DNA from: Sphingorhabdus sp. Alg231-15
Lineage (GTDB): Bacteria; Pseudomonadota; Alphaproteobacteria; Sphingomonadales; Sphingomonadaceae
Direction of reading: 5' to 3'
DNA length: 64,000 bases
NCBI RefSeq assembly: GCF_900149705.1
Contig: NZ_LT703001.1
Span: 124,001-188,000, forward strand
Below the pieces are notes generated by a model that had not been told where the DNA came from, searched no databases, and saw only the letters and a list, made by a program, of their open reading frames with translations. Shown piece by piece: positions 16,554 to 27,403 of this stretch (position 1 is the first letter of the stretch; the number at the start of each line of letters is the position of its first letter). The position numbers were made by a program, and so were the translations under genes.

Positions 16554-19202
16554 ATGATTACCACCAATGATATAAGACGCTCTTTTCTGGAATTTTTTGC
16601 GGCGCAAGGACATGAAGTCGTTCCTTCGTCTCCGTTGATTCCGCACAATGATCCGACGTTGATGTTTATCAACGCCGGTATGGTGCCCTTCAAAAATATC
16701 TTTACGGGCGCTGAAAAGAGCAAATTCCCGACCGCCACATCCAGCCAGAAATGTGTTCGCGCGGGAGGCAAGCATAATGATCTCGACAATGTCGGTTATA
16801 CTGCCCGACATCACACATTTTTCGAGATGCTCGGCAATTTTTCCTTTGGCGATTATTTCAAGGAACAGGCGATCCTCAATGCCTGGGAACTGATCACCAA
16901 AACATGGGAAATTTCCGCCGATCGTCTCACGGTAACCGTCTATCACACGGATGATGAAGCCTTTGATTTGTGGCGAAAAATATCTGGTCTGCCGGAAGAG
17001 CGGATCATCCGTATCGCAACCCATGACAATTTCTGGTCGATGGGTGACACTGGCCCCTGTGGTCCGTGTAGTGAAATCTTCTATGACCATGGTGATCATA
17101 TTTTTGGTGGCCCTCCCGGCAGCCCGGATGAAGATGGAGACCGCTTTGTCGAAATCTGGAATCTGGTGTTCATGCAATATGAGCAGCATCTCGGTGGCGA
17201 TCGGATCGATCTGCCAAAGCCATCCATAGACACCGGTATGGGGCTCGAGCGGGTGGCCGCTGTCATGCAGGGTACCCATGACAATTATGAGATCGATCTT
17301 TTCAAGGCATTGATTGCGCAGTCGGGAACGCTGACCGGAACTGAAACAACCGGCGATAATCAGGCGAGCCACCGGGTTATTGCAGATCACTTGCGCGCCT
17401 CTTCCTTTCTGGTGGCTGATGGCGTTTTGCCAGCCAATGAAGGCCGCGGCTATGTGCTCCGCCGGATCATGCGTCGTGCCATGCGCCATGCGCATCTGCT
17501 GGGAGCGCAAGACCCACTGATGCACCGTATGGTCGGCGCATTGACTGGTGAGATGGGTAACGCATTTCCGGAATTGATCCGTGCCAAACCTCTCATCGAG
17601 GAAACTTTGCTGCGGGAAGAAACCAATTTCCGTCGGACCCTGGACAAGGGGCTCAAGCTGCTCGATGCCGAGATTGCTGATATGCAGGATGGTGATATTT
17701 TGCCCGGTGCGACGGCTTTCAAACTCTATGATACCTATGGCTTCCCCTATGATTTGACCGAAGATGCCTTGCGCGCCAAATCGCTGGGTGTCGATCGGGA
17801 CGGATTTGATGTGGCAATGGACGAACAAAAAGCCGCCGCTCGCGCTGCCTGGAAGGGATCTGGCGATCAAGCATCGGAAGCCGTATGGTTCGACATCGCG
17901 GAACGCGAAGGCGGTACCGAATTTACCGGATATAGTGCCGAAGCTGGTGACGGTGTGGTCATTGCGCTTGTCAAAGATGGTGAGGAGATTCAGTCCGCTA
18001 ATGCTGGTGACGAAGTAATATTGCTGACCAATCAGACTCCTTTTTACGGCGAAAGCGGAGGCCAGATGGGCGACAGCGGTCTGGTCACCGGCAATGACGG
18101 CTTCACGGCTAACGTCGCAGATACCAGCAAACCGCTGGGGAGGCTGCATGCGCATCATATGACAATTGATGGCGGAGCCGTTTCCGTTGGAGATACCGTT
18201 CATCTCACCGTAGATTCGACGAGGCGCACCCAGTTGCGTGCCAATCACAGTGCAACCCATTTGCTCCATAAGGCGCTGCGCCACCATCTGGGTGATCACG
18301 TCACCCAGAAGGGCAGTCTGGTGGCACCGGACCGTCTGCGTTTTGATTTCTCCCATCCCACCGCTTTGAGCGATGCCGAGATCAACGCTATCGAAGCGGA
18401 TGTGAATGCGCAGGTGCGCGGCAACAGCATGGTCGTGACTCGCCTGATGAGTCCAGACGATGCAGTAGCTGCCGGAGCGCTGGCCTTATTTGGCGAGAAA
18501 TATGGCGATGAAGTCCGCGTGCTATCAATGGGCATTGAGGATGACATCGATTACTCGGTTGAGCTTTGTGGCGGCACTCATGTCAATGCGCTTGGCGATA
18601 TCGGATTGATGGTCATCATCTCCGAATCCGCAGTATCCAGCGGCGTCCGGCGCATCGAAGCGTTGACCGGTGAAGCGGCCCGGCTCTGGTTGGGTGACCG
18701 CGATAGCAAATTGAAGTCGATAGCGGCAGCCTTGAAAGCTTCTCCCGATGAAGCAGCGGAACGGGTGTCCGCATTGGTTGATGAGCGCAAGAAACTTGAC
18801 CGCGAACTGACCGAAGCGAAAAAGGCTCTGGCTTTGGCCGGTGATGGCGGCGGCTCGGCGACAAGTGATGTCGAGACGATTGGTGATATATCCTTTAGCG
18901 GTCAGGTGATTAACGGACTGAATCCCAAAGAACTTCGTGGTTTGATTGATGAAGCCAAAAAGAAAATGGGTAGCGGTGTAAGCGCGCTCATCGCAGTCAA
19001 TGATGGCCGTGCAACCGTTGCGGTCGGTGTGACCGCTGATCTGACAGACGCGCATAATGCCGTTGATTTGGTTCAATCGGCGGTGGCAGCAGTTGGTGGA
19101 AAGGGCGGCGGAGGGCGGCCCGATATGGCGCAAGGCGGCGGCCCTGAAGGGGCGAAAGCCGATGAAGCCATTGCTGCTATAAAGTCTATTCTTGCGGATT
19201 AA
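16554..19202 (+). CDS. alaS: Alanyl-tRNA synthetase
   Basis: The 882-residue class II enzyme charges tRNA-Ala. It begins with the typical [20 protein letters not shown] and shows [38 protein letters not shown], the editing domain with [16 protein letters not shown] and CGGTHV (the zinc ligands H..H and C..H), and a C-terminal domain ending in a Gly-rich stretch typical of AlaRS. Length is normal. Its 3' end overlaps the convergent antiporter gene by 17 bases. A 622-codon open frame on the opposite strand is considered an artefact of codon bias. Confidence 0.98.
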   Translation: MITTNDIRRSFLEFFAAQGHEVVPSSPLIPHNDPTLMFINAGMVPFKNIFTGAEKSKFPTATSSQKCVRAGGKHNDLDNVGYTARHHTFFEMLGNFSFGDYFKEQAILNAWELITKTWEISADRLTVTVYHTDDEAFDLWRKISGLPEERIIRIATHDNFWSMGDTGPCGPCSEIFYDHGDHIFGGPPGSPDEDGDRFVEIWNLVFMQYEQHLGGDRIDLPKPSIDTGMGLERVAAVMQGTHDNYEIDLFKALIAQSGTLTGTETTGDNQASHRVIADHLRASSFLVADGVLPANEGRGYVLRRIMRRAMRHAHLLGAQDPLMHRMVGALTGEMGNAFPELIRAKPLIEETLLREETNFRRTLDKGLKLLDAEIADMQDGDILPGATAFKLYDTYGFPYDLTEDALRAKSLGVDRDGFDVAMDEQKAAARAAWKGSGDQASEAVWFDIAEREGGTEFTGYSAEAGDGVVIALVKDGEEIQSANAGDEVILLTNQTPFYGESGGQMGDSGLVTGNDGFTANVADTSKPLGRLHAHHMTIDGGAVSVGDTVHLTVDSTRRTQLRANHSATHLLHKALRHHLGDHVTQKGSLVAPDRLRFDFSHPTALSDAEINAIEADVNAQVRGNSMVVTRLMSPDDAVAAGALALFGEKYGDEVRVLSMGIEDDIDYSVELCGGTHVNALGDIGLMVIISESAVSSGVRRIEALTGEAARLWLGDRDSKLKSIAAALKASPDEAAERVSALVDERKKLDRELTEAKKALALAGDGGGSATSDVETIGDISFSGQVINGLNPKELRGLIDEAKKKMGSGVSALIAVNDGRATVAVGVTADLTDAHNAVDLVQSAVAAVGGKGGGGRPDMAQGGGPEGAKADEAIAAIKSILAD

Positions 19203-20994
19203 GTTTCGGCGGTGTTACCGGGCTTGTATCCAGCGCTGATGACTTGAGCTTGGGCTCGATTTCCAGATCACCGTCTTTTTGAATTTGATGCCGGATCTGG
19301 TCGCGTTTCTCATGGATTGACGCGATAACCGGTCCCATGGCCACACCGTTTTCAACCAATATGGCCTCGGACAGCTGCAGAGACCCTTCTAGCGCTTCAG
19401 GAACAGCATTGGTGGCACCAGCTTGATAGAGTTCTGCCGCATGTTCAGTATCACGTGCGCGCACGATGATCGGCAAGTCTGGCACCCACGCACGCACCTT
19501 CTTTACAACCTGGACCGATAGGACGGGTTCGTCCATCGTAAGAACCAGCGCCTTGGCATGTCCAAGTCTCAATCGATCCAACATCTCGTTACGTGCAACA
19601 TTTCCGAAGATGATAGGATAGCCGTCACGCCGTGCGTCAGCGACGACATCTATGTTCGATTCTATCGCCAGATAATTCTGATTATGGGCCTTCATCATAT
19701 CCGCAACCAATCGACCGACGCGGCCAAAGCCGATGATTATCGTTTTTTCTGCATCAATGACCTGATCATCGGTAGCCGCGATATTCTCACCACGCAATTC
19801 GATCCGCCGGGCCATATCATGACCGAATCTTGCCAATAAGGGGGTAATCGTTAGGCCTATAGCGGTAACAATCTGCCAGAAAGCAGCTGTTTGCGCTTGA
19901 ATGAGCTGTGCTTGTGCGGCCGCCGCCAGAACGATCAGAGTGGTTTCAGATGGGCTCGACATCAATACGCCAGCCTCTGTTGCCGTACCTGGGCGCGCTC
20001 CCGCAAAACGCAATAGGCCACCGGTTACAACGGCCTTGACCAGAACGACACCGACGACAGCAGTGATCAGGCTGGCCCAGTTTTCCAGAATGACACGAAT
20101 GTCGATCTGCATCCCAACCGTGATCAGAAATACACCGAGCGCGAGGCCTTTAAAAGGAGCGGTGATCACTTCCACTTCACCGTGATATTCAGTCTCCGCG
20201 ATCAACAGGCCGGCCAACAACGCGCCGACTATCGGTGAAAGGCCGGTTGCCGCAGTGGCGAGGCTGGCGAGGATGATCACCAACAGACTGACCGAGAGAA
20301 AGAGTTCAGGGCTTTTGGTTCGAGCTGCCTGCGCGAAGATGCGCGGCAGCAGCAGCCGTCCAAGCACCAGCATGCCGATAATAACTGCCCCGCCAACGAC
20401 CAGTGTTTGAACAAGCTCTTCCCATGAGGAACCGCTAGCGTAGGAAGGAGCGAGGGCGCCCAGTAAGAAAATAATCGGCACGATGGCGACATCTTCGAAG
20501 AGAAGCATGGCCAGCGCCGCCCGACCTACCGGACTTTTTGTTCCGGACATTGGCAATACGAGGGCGGTGGATGACAATGCCAGAGCAAGGCCGAGGCCAA
20601 GCGCGCCTGCTGGATTCTGACCGATCAGATAGAGTACGAAACCAATGATCAAACCAGAAATGGTCAGCTCTGCGGCACCGACGCCAAATACCAGCTGGCG
20701 CATCGACCAGAGCCGTTTGAACGAAAGTTCCAGGCCAATGGAAAATAGCAGCAGGATTATGCCAAATTCGGCAAAGGGCTCTATGGCCTCTCGATCATTG
20801 ATCGTGAAAAATCTGAGCCAGTCATATTGGCCCGATAGAGCGCCTAAACCCGATGGTCCAAGTAAAACGCCGACCAAGATAAATCCAATGATCGGCGTGA
20901 TCCGAAAGCGGGCAAATGCAGGAATGATTATCCCTGCAGCTCCCAAAATAACGATTGCGTCAATAAATGCCGGATTGTCGAGCGGTGTACTCAT
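19186..20994 (-). CDS. CPA2-family K+/H+ antiporter with TrkA-N domain (KefB/C-like)
   Basis: The 602-residue membrane protein has a Na+/H+-exchanger-type transport domain of about 12-13 helices (about 1-390), starting [20 protein letters not shown] with [10 protein letters not shown] and [17 protein letters not shown] cytoplasmic Rossmann nucleotide-binding domain (about 410-540) follows, with [19 protein letters not shown]. This is the layout of KefB/KefC glutathione-gated potassium efflux systems and related YbaL proteins. ATG 20994 is preferred over GTG 21003 because AGGTG lies seven bases upstream. The ancillary subunit KefF/KefG is not adjacent, so glutathione gating is not established. 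Confidence 0.88.
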   Translation of the reverse strand: MSTPLDNPAFIDAIVILGAAGIIIPAFARFRITPIIGFILVGVLLGPSGLGALSGQYDWLRFFTINDREAIEPFAEFGIILLLFSIGLELSFKRLWSMRQLVFGVGAAELTISGLIIGFVLYLIGQNPAGALGLGLALALSSTALVLPMSGTKSPVGRAALAMLLFEDVAIVPIIFLLGALAPSYASGSSWEELVQTLVVGGAVIIGMLVLGRLLLPRIFAQAARTKSPELFLSVSLLVIILASLATAATGLSPIVGALLAGLLIAETEYHGEVEVITAPFKGLALGVFLITVGMQIDIRVILENWASLITAVVGVVLVKAVVTGGLLRFAGARPGTATEAGVLMSSPSETTLIVLAAAAQAQLIQAQTAAFWQIVTAIGLTITPLLARFGHDMARRIELRGENIAATDDQVIDAEKTIIIGFGRVGRLVADMMKAHNQNYLAIESNIDVVADARRDGYPIIFGNVARNEMLDRLRLGHAKALVLTMDEPVLSVQVVKKVRAWVPDLPIIVRARDTEHAAELYQAGATNAVPEALEGSLQLSEAILVENGVAMGPVIASIHEKRDQIRHQIQKDGDLEIEPKLKSSALDTSPVTPPKLNPQE

Positions 20995-21051
20995 AAGAGA
21001 CACCTATACGCGAAACATTCCGTTTGTCAGCAAGTCAAAACGCGCTGGAAA

Positions 21052-22272
21052 TTATTTCCAGTTTTGCATTTCCGTTTCAAGATTGGAACGCACCGCCTCA
21101 AAAAACTGCTCGGTCGTCATCCAGCTTTGATCGGGACCGATCAGAATCGCGAGATCCTTGGTCATGTCACCATTCTCAACTGTTTTAATACAGACCTGTT
21201 CAAGCGTTTCAGCGAAGCGTGTTACTTCCGGTGTGTCATCAAATTTCCCGCGATAAATCAGGCCGCGAGTCCAGGCGAAGATCGAAGCGATCGGGTTGGT
21301 TGAAGTCGCTTTACCTTCTTGATGCTGGCGATAATGGCGCGTGACCGTCCCATGTGCCGCTTCAGCTTCGACCGTGTCACCGGTTGGTGTCATAAGAACC
21401 GATGTCATCAGGCCAAGCGAACCAAAGCCCTGTGCGACAGTATCTGACTGAACGTCGCCATCATAGTTTTTACAGGCCCAGACGAATTTGCCGCTCCACT
21501 TCATCGCGGAAGCGACCATGTCGTCGATAAGGCGATGTTCGTAAATAATGTCTGCTTTTTCGAACTTGTCCTTAAATTCGGTTTCGAAAACTTCCTCGAA
21601 CAGGTCCTTGAAGCGACCGTCATAAGCTTTCATGATCGTGTTCTTGGTGGAGAGATAGACGGGCCAGTTGCGATTAAGGCCGTAATTCATAGAGGCACGG
21701 GCAAAATCGCGGATGGAATCGTCTAGATTATACATTGCCATGGCAACGCCAGGAGAGGGGAATTGGAAAACTTCCTCATCAATCTTCGTACCATCATCGC
21801 CGTCAAAGACCAGGCGCAGCTTACCAGGGCCAGGGACCTTGAAATCAGTGGCGCGATATTGGTCACCAAAGGCATGGCGGCCAACCACAATGGGATCGGT
21901 CCAGCCTGGAACCAGACGCGGAACATTGTCGATTACGATAGGTTCACGGAACACAACGCCACCAAGAATGTTACGGATCGTGCCATTGGGTGACTTCCAC
22001 ATCCGCTTGAGGCCAAATTCTTCAACCCGCGCTTCGTCAGGTGTAATCGTCGCGCATTTTACGCCAACACCATGTTTGTTGATCGCATTAGCGGCATCAA
22101 CAGTAATCTTGTCATTCGTATCGTCGCGCACTTCGATAGCAAGGTCATAATAATGCAGCTCAACATCCAAATAAGGTTCGATGAGCTTTTCACGAATCCA
22201 CTGCCAAATGATCCGCGTCATTTCATCGCCATCTAGTTCGACGACCGGGTTTTTGACCTTAATTTTAGACAT
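21052..22272 (-). CDS. icd: NADP-dependent isocitrate dehydrogenase
   Basis: The 406-residue enzyme oxidises isocitrate to 2-oxoglutarate in the citrate cycle, producing NADPH. It belongs to the dimeric eukaryote-like class usual in alphaproteobacteria: [20 protein letters not shown] at the start, then [41 protein letters not shown] and [12 protein letters not shown]. The open frame extends upstream to 22389, but ATG 22272 with AGGAAAG in front gives the conserved start. It is monocistronic and faces psd divergently, with 182 bases between. Confidence 0.97.
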   Translation of the reverse strand: MSKIKVKNPVVELDGDEMTRIIWQWIREKLIEPYLDVELHYYDLAIEVRDDTNDKITVDAANAINKHGVGVKCATITPDEARVEEFGLKRMWKSPNGTIRNILGGVVFREPIVIDNVPRLVPGWTDPIVVGRHAFGDQYRATDFKVPGPGKLRLVFDGDDGTKIDEEVFQFPSPGVAMAMYNLDDSIRDFARASMNYGLNRNWPVYLSTKNTIMKAYDGRFKDLFEEVFETEFKDKFEKADIIYEHRLIDDMVASAMKWSGKFVWACKNYDGDVQSDTVAQGFGSLGLMTSVLMTPTGDTVEAEAAHGTVTRHYRQHQEGKATSTNPIASIFAWTRGLIYRGKFDDTPEVTRFAETLEQVCIKTVENGDMTKDLAILIGPDQSWMTTEQFFEAVRSNLETEMQNWK

Positions 22273-22454
22273 AGAAATTTTTCTTTCCTGCAAAACAATA
22301 TATATCGAAGCACTCAGTGGGAGGAATCTAAGATGTCGATCTCTTAGCAAAGATCGCAATATGTTCAACCATCTGTTCAAATCTCTCACGATTGTTCCTG
22401 CAAAACTGAAGCAGGAGTATTGTCAGGGCAGGACACTGCTCCTAAAGAACATTC

Positions 22455-23189
22455 ATGGCGATAGAAAAATATTCAAATAAGGGCCTTGGCGAAGCCAAAT
22501 GGTCTTTTCCACCGGTCCACCCTGAAGGACGCAAATTTGCGCTTATCTCGGCGGCGATCACTGCAGCATTTGCGTTTCTTGCATGGGAGACTCTCGCTTG
22601 GCCAATGGCCGGCGTTACCATTTGGGTTCTGGCCTTTTTCCGTGATCCGAAACGGGTGACGCCATTGGATGACAAATATATTGTCGCGCCAGCGGACGGA
22701 CTGGTCAATTTGATCATGCCGGTTGTTCCGCCGGTTGAGTTGCAAGGCGAGGGCGGTCTTGGCGATGAAGAGCTTATCCGTGTCTCCATTTTTATGAGTG
22801 TCTTTGATGTGCACATCAATCGCACACCGATTGAGGGTACGGTAAGACGGCAGGCCTATATTTCCGGTAAGTTCCTGAATGCTGATCTTGATAAAGCCAG
22901 TGACGAGAATGAACGGCAACATTTCATGGTGGAACGCAATGACGGGCTGAAGGTCGGCTTTACACAGATTGCAGGACTAGTCGCGCGGCGGATTATGTCC
23001 TTTGTGAAAGAGGGCGATTTTGTTGCGGTTGGACAGCGTATCGGGCTTATCCGCTTTGGCAGCCGGGTGGATGTATATCTGCCCAAGGGGACGACCCCGA
23101 ATGTCGTCCTGGGGCAGCGGACGATTGCAGGTGAGACTGTTATTGCCGAAATCGGTCAGGTAAAAGAGATTGAAGGCATCGGCCAATGA
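22455..23189 (+). CDS. psd: Phosphatidylserine decarboxylase (short pyruvoyl type)
   Basis: The 244-residue proenzyme makes phosphatidylethanolamine from phosphatidylserine at the inner membrane. It has the short alphaproteobacterial layout: hydrophobic segment near 25-60, [32 protein letters not shown], and the self-cleavage site RFGS with Ser203, which would become the pyruvoyl group of a 42-residue alpha chain. It lies just upstream of pssA, which supplies its substrate, so the two form a phosphatidylethanolamine operon. Confidence 0.95.
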   Translation: MAIEKYSNKGLGEAKWSFPPVHPEGRKFALISAAITAAFAFLAWETLAWPMAGVTIWVLAFFRDPKRVTPLDDKYIVAPADGLVNLIMPVVPPVELQGEGGLGDEELIRVSIFMSVFDVHINRTPIEGTVRRQAYISGKFLNADLDKASDENERQHFMVERNDGLKVGFTQIAGLVARRIMSFVKEGDFVAVGQRIGLIRFGSRVDVYLPKGTTPNVVLGQRTIAGETVIAEIGQVKEIEGIGQ

Positions 23190-23241
23190 TGTCCGGAGTT
23201 TTGACTTTTGTCGCTGTGACCCAGGATATGATCTTCAGCTG

Positions 23242-24036
23242 ATGGCAGATAAAAACCGTATCCAGCGACCCGAACGCGGCATTTCCCTGCGGGCGTTTGT
23301 ACCCAATGCCGTTACTGCGCTGGCTCTATGCATTGGCCTTAGCGGCGTGCGTTTCGCTTTCATGGAAAATTGGGTGCTGGCCGCCGGCGCCGTCGTGTTG
23401 GCGGGCATATTGGACGGGCTTGATGGCCGGATCGCTCGCTTGCTTAATGCGCAAAGCCGATTTGGTGCGGAGCTAGATTCACTCTCCGACGTTATCGCCT
23501 TTGGTGTGACACCGGCTTTGGTGATGTTTTTCTGGTCCCTGCAGCATATGCCGCAATTTGGCTGGGTGATTTCACTGACCATGGCCGTTGGCTGCGCATT
23601 GCGGCTCGCGCGCTTTAACGCTCATATTGATGATGAAGATCAGCCTCATAAATCTGCGGGGTTTTTGACCGGCATCCCTGCACCTGTCGCTGCCGGACTG
23701 GCTATGCTTCCACTTTATCTCTGGGTCATTACTGAACAGGAATTGTTCCGGCACTATACCGTTGTTGGACCGTGGATCGTACTGATCGCCTTTTTGATGA
23801 TCTCGAACACGGCAACGTTCAGCTGGTCCTCGCTGCGCCTGCGCAAGAATATCCGTCTCGAGGCGCTTGCAGGTTTTGCCTTGCTTGGTGTCGCACTGAT
23901 CAACAATCCGTGGATCACCCTGAGCGCGATTAGTATCGGCTATATTGTCCTAATCCCGTTCAGCATCAGAAGCTATGCAAAGGTTAAGCGGCAGCGCGCA
24001 ACGGAGCTGGCTGAAAAGAATGGCGCCGCGGGCTAG
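23242..24036 (+). CDS. pssA: CDP-diacylglycerol-serine O-phosphatidyltransferase
   Basis: The 264-residue membrane enzyme makes phosphatidylserine from CDP-diacylglycerol and serine. The CDP-alcohol phosphotransferase signature is complete: DGLDGRIARLLNAQSRFGAE followed by LDSLSDVI, i.e. DG-x2-DG-x2-AR-x8-G-x3-D-x3-D. About six further hydrophobic helices follow. ATG 23242 gives the usual short N-terminus before RGISLRAFVPNAVT; the frame is open upstream to a TTG at 23170, so the start is not certain. It follows psd. Confidence 0.93.
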   Translation: MADKNRIQRPERGISLRAFVPNAVTALALCIGLSGVRFAFMENWVLAAGAVVLAGILDGLDGRIARLLNAQSRFGAELDSLSDVIAFGVTPALVMFFWSLQHMPQFGWVISLTMAVGCALRLARFNAHIDDEDQPHKSAGFLTGIPAPVAAGLAMLPLYLWVITEQELFRHYTVVGPWIVLIAFLMISNTATFSWSSLRLRKNIRLEALAGFALLGVALINNPWITLSAISIGYIVLIPFSIRSYAKVKRQRATELAEKNGAAG

Positions 24037-24226
24037 GCCGATAGGTCTTGCTCACTGAACTGAAACTGCGTTGCGACACTGCCGGTGTCACTGATCCTGC
24101 TTCACCAAGATCAGCCAAAATGACAGCCTTGATTTTATGCTGATAGGCATGAAACATCATCGCGATGGTCAAAACCGAACCAACAAAGGCGAGGGCAAAA
24201 AAGGTGGCAATAGCAATGGTCAGCAT
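23984..24226 (-). CDS. Small predicted membrane protein (hypothetical)
   Basis: An 80-residue frame begins with ATG 24226 behind GGGA at seven-base spacing. It codes for one clear hydrophobic helix (LTIAIATFFALAFVGSVLTI, about residues 2-25), a short amphipathic stretch and a basic Ser/Arg/Pro-rich tail. Its last 53 bases overlap the 3' end of pssA on the other strand, so the tail may be partly incidental. The helix and ribosome binding site support a real gene, but the family is not recognised. Confidence 0.5.
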   Translation of the reverse strand: MLTIAIATFFALAFVGSVLTIAMMFHAYQHKIKAVILADLGEAGSVTPAVSQRSFSSVSKTYRPSPRRHSFQPAPLRAAA

Positions 24227-24340
24227 GTCAAATTCCCGTATGTTCTTTCTATGAACCTTTAATGTTCTAATAATGTTCTCATGTCAAATATTATTTGGAA
24301 CATGGCTGAAATACGTATCCAGAGAGAGAAAGGTTACACT

Positions 24341-24354
24341 TGAGGTCGACCTCA
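24341..24354. promoter_or_regulatory. Perfect 14-base palindrome, possible operator
   Basis: TGAGGTCGACCTCA is its own reverse complement. It lies in the 290-base gap (24227-24516) between the small membrane ORF and the convergent end of the S9 peptidase gene, about 115 bases before the small ORF. Nothing else recognisable was found in the gap. The site could be an operator for a dimeric regulator, but no regulator gene is nearby. Confidence 0.35.
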
Positions 24355-24516
24355 GGCGTGGGATAGCAACATTTCCTCGCTAGGCTACGTGCCATAAGAT
24401 GCAACTGTGCGCTGGCTTTGTTCTCGGAATTATGATGCGAATGTGACGCATACTCCGCTCAGCAGACCATTCTGGTCACTGGTTCAGTTCATTGAGTGGA
24501 TGACCCAAAGCACAAT

Positions 24517-26577
24517 TTAGGATTCTTTTTCAGGCGATTTATCATCTTTAGTTTCGGTTTTAACTTCAATTTTGAGATCTTCGGCTTGGGGGTCGCTATT
24601 GATTGAGGAAGGGTTGTGCTTGGCAAGAAACTGCAGCGATTTTTTCAGGAAGTTGGTAGATTCTTCAGTGTTTGCGAAATCATGCCCTGATTTGGGGAAA
24701 TATATCTCCTCGAACTTGTTGAAGCCGGCATCATTGAGCGCTTCAATGAAATCATCGGCATGCTTCCTGGGCACATTAGTGTCCTTTTCACCTTGAGCAA
24801 TGAGCACAGGAACACGCATGCGAGCCGCTTGCTGCACAGGAGAAATGGCTTCGAGATCTTTCTTTTCCTCACCCGCGACTTTCTCTTCCCATTTTCGAGC
24901 GTAACGCCGTGCAGCGAATTGCTTGCGATCATATTTCAACATCGCCCGAACATCGGTCACACCATTTAAACTGATTGCACATTTATACTTTTCGGGCTGT
25001 CTGATCGTGCTCCACAACGCGGCATACCCTCCATAGCTGGCGCCCATGATACAGATGCGGTTCTCGTCCGCGATACCTTGGGCAATCATCCAATCTACGC
25101 CGTCATCAATGTCATCGATCATGCCGGTACCCCACTGGTCATAGCCTTTTTCGACATAGTCACGGCCATATCCTGTGGATCCCCGGAAATTGGGTTGCAG
25201 CACAGCATATCCACGATTTGCCAATAACTGTGCCCAGGGATCAAACTCCCAACTGGTGCGCATAAACGGTCCGCCATGGGGCATGATAACCGTCGGCAGA
25301 TTTTTGTGCGTCAGCCCCTTCGGCATCGTCAGATAGGCTGGTATCATGTGTCCATCCCGCGATTGATATTTTATAGGCTCCATCGGTGCCATGTCTTCGG
25401 GATTGATTTTGTCGAAGGGGATCAAGACCTGTTCGATCTTTTTCAGTTTGGGATAGTAGAGATAATAGGAACCCGGGTCCGATCCTGATCCAGACCAGAA
25501 CAATACGACCTGGCGATCATTGCTGGTCCCCAATATCCTATTCTGCTTGGATTTGAAAACTCGATTGATCCGCTGATATGAATCTTCGAGCTCTGGTACC
25601 AGCCACTTTTGCCCTGGCTTTTCAGCATCAAACTCCACACCGAGCAGTTTTTTGTTGGAGTTTACTACGAGCCGCGTGACGTCCGCGGTTGGATGTTCAT
25701 ATATGGCATCACCGATAATATCTTCACGGATACTATAGTTATAGGCGCCAAACCGGCCATTTTTTCCATTGGTCAATATGATGGTTTGGCCGGTTTCGGG
25801 CACAAAAAGAAGATCTTCGACAACACCGTCTTCAAATGAATCATAGCGGCGATTTTCGATCTTAGCCAGCTTTGCGCCAGGCTCTTCACGATAGTATAGT
25901 CGCCATCTTTTTTTGCTATAGTTTATGCCCGCGCGAATATTCCCTGCGGTATCAGTGAGCCATTGATCTATTTGGTGGCGAGGCTTTTCAATGACCACTT
26001 CGCTTGCGTTTTCAAGGCTGATCCGCACCGCATACGGCTTTCCTCGTCGATACTGGTAAGCAATGATGTAACGCCCAGATTGATCCTGAAAAATGATCTT
26101 GTCTTTTTCCAGTTCTGATTTCTTATTGAGCTCAAGCACTTCGGATGTTTCCAGATCGAGGCGCTTGAGAGAGTTGGTGGAGAAGAACAGGAAGATGAGG
26201 TTTCTCACACTGCCGAAACTCATCAGCAATTGCTTGTCACCGGCCCAATGGAACCAGTTTATTTTGCTTTTGCCGATGGAATAATATTTGAGGTTGCTGT
26301 CAGCCGGAGCCGCTAAGTCAATTATTCCGATAAGTTTTTCATCTCCCTTTGTTACCAAAACGGCAATTTTTTCTCCATTTGGAGAAAGGGAAGGAGAGTG
26401 CAGGAAGGGTAGTGCAGAATAGCTTTGGACTGGGATCGGATCCGGAGGCATATTGTCCATGCCAAAAGCAGATTGAGGCGTAGCCATGAGCCCGACCATC
26501 AGGGATGTCAGAGTAAGAAAATGAACCAGATTTCGAATCCAGCTATAAAATAATGCATGTAGTTTGATGATGTTCAT
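24517..26577 (-). CDS. S9-family prolyl oligopeptidase-type serine peptidase
   Basis: The 686-residue exported protein has an N-terminal signal sequence (ending TPQSAFG), a beta-propeller region (about 45-400) and an alpha/beta-hydrolase domain (about 420-660). The catalytic triad is Ser514 in MGASYGGYAAL, Asp599 in QGEKDTNVP and His632 in PKSGHDFA. HGGPFMR and FRGSTGYGRDYVEKGYDQWG are the typical oxyanion and loop segments of acylaminoacyl-peptidase-like S9C enzymes. It probably acts on peptides in the periplasm. The tail after residue 660 is hydrophilic and charged. A related enzyme is coded at 59896-61854. Confidence 0.9.
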   Translation of the reverse strand: MNIIKLHALFYSWIRNLVHFLTLTSLMVGLMATPQSAFGMDNMPPDPIPVQSYSALPFLHSPSLSPNGEKIAVLVTKGDEKLIGIIDLAAPADSNLKYYSIGKSKINWFHWAGDKQLLMSFGSVRNLIFLFFSTNSLKRLDLETSEVLELNKKSELEKDKIIFQDQSGRYIIAYQYRRGKPYAVRISLENASEVVIEKPRHQIDQWLTDTAGNIRAGINYSKKRWRLYYREEPGAKLAKIENRRYDSFEDGVVEDLLFVPETGQTIILTNGKNGRFGAYNYSIREDIIGDAIYEHPTADVTRLVVNSNKKLLGVEFDAEKPGQKWLVPELEDSYQRINRVFKSKQNRILGTSNDRQVVLFWSGSGSDPGSYYLYYPKLKKIEQVLIPFDKINPEDMAPMEPIKYQSRDGHMIPAYLTMPKGLTHKNLPTVIMPHGGPFMRTSWEFDPWAQLLANRGYAVLQPNFRGSTGYGRDYVEKGYDQWGTGMIDDIDDGVDWMIAQGIADENRICIMGASYGGYAALWSTIRQPEKYKCAISLNGVTDVRAMLKYDRKQFAARRYARKWEEKVAGEEKKDLEAISPVQQAARMRVPVLIAQGEKDTNVPRKHADDFIEALNDAGFNKFEEIYFPKSGHDFANTEESTNFLKKSLQFLAKHNPSSINSDPQAEDLKIEVKTETKDDKSPEKES

Positions 26578-26837
26578 GCCCCGAGATTATTCAACAGGAA
26601 CATCTCAAACCCGCATGCCTTATTCAACATAAAAATGTTTCTTAGCGCTATGCTGTGATGGCTTTTACATCCATAACGGATGAGACTTCATGGCTGCGAT
26701 ATGCCGAAAGCGAACGTTATAAAGTGACCACCGGTTCGCTGAGAGTTGCGAGACTGAAGGACAGGATTTTCCAAAGTCCCTCTATGTTGTTTGATATTGA
26801 TTTCAACCTTTGGCTAAAGACTCTCAAATTGTTTTCA

Positions 26838-27236
26838 TTACAGAATATACCCGATCAACTGTGACAAGAAGATTAGCAACGCAATCAGCGTCAGACCAAA
26901 TGCTGCTGAACGCCAATATGCAATTCCCATCAAGTAGAGCGGTGCAAACAAGATACGTCCCACCAAAAAAAGGCCAGCGGCAATCTGGGTCATGTCGTTG
27001 GACAGTTCAATAAATGTGGCGATGAAGATCAGCGGCAGGAACATCAACATCGCTTGACCATGATTGTTCACCGTTCGGTCTGCGCGGCTCTGCAAGAGTG
27101 TCTTCTCCTGCGGTTCATCACGGCTACCCAGCCGCCAAGCAAATCCCTGCCGACCCGGAACCAAGCCTCCCTGAATCATGACAAGGGTGATGTAGATGAT
27201 CGTCAACCAACCGGCGACAGCGAGCTCGAATGTCAT
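26838..27236 (-). CDS. MAPEG-family membrane protein
   Basis: The 132 residues form four hydrophobic helices with the MAPEG pattern: an acidic/basic loop after helix 1 containing RADRTVNNHGQAMLMFLPLI, and a late helix with GRILFAPLYLMGIAYWRS. MAPEG proteins include membrane glutathione transferases and peroxidases and many bacterial members of unknown role. ATG 27236 with AGG at seven bases is chosen over a longer frame to 27296. The 260 bases between this gene and the S9 peptidase start (26578-26837) hold nothing recognisable. Confidence 0.82.
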   Translation of the reverse strand: MTFELAVAGWLTIIYITLVMIQGGLVPGRQGFAWRLGSRDEPQEKTLLQSRADRTVNNHGQAMLMFLPLIFIATFIELSNDMTQIAAGLFLVGRILFAPLYLMGIAYWRSAAFGLTLIALLIFLSQLIGYIL

Positions 27237-27403
27237 GATGAACCTTTCCGATAATATCAGGAGTCCGCGGTTAGAGACCCGAAAACGGCCCATCAATTAC
27301 CTGGAAGGTTATGCTGGGTTATCAATATGAGTTCATTGAGACATCAATTTAGGTTCGAAATCCGGTTTATTCTGGCATCTTTCTTTTGAGATAGATTACC
27401 AAG

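Noticed and set aside
16488-18356. A 622-codon open frame on the minus strand opposite alaS
   Set aside because: It lies wholly opposite the well-supported alaS gene, has no ribosome binding site or recognisable domain, and its composition follows from codon bias on the other strand.
26655-26864. A 69-codon plus-strand frame between the S9 peptidase and MAPEG genes
   Set aside because: It has no ribosome binding site, no recognisable domain, and its end runs into the MAPEG gene on the other strand.
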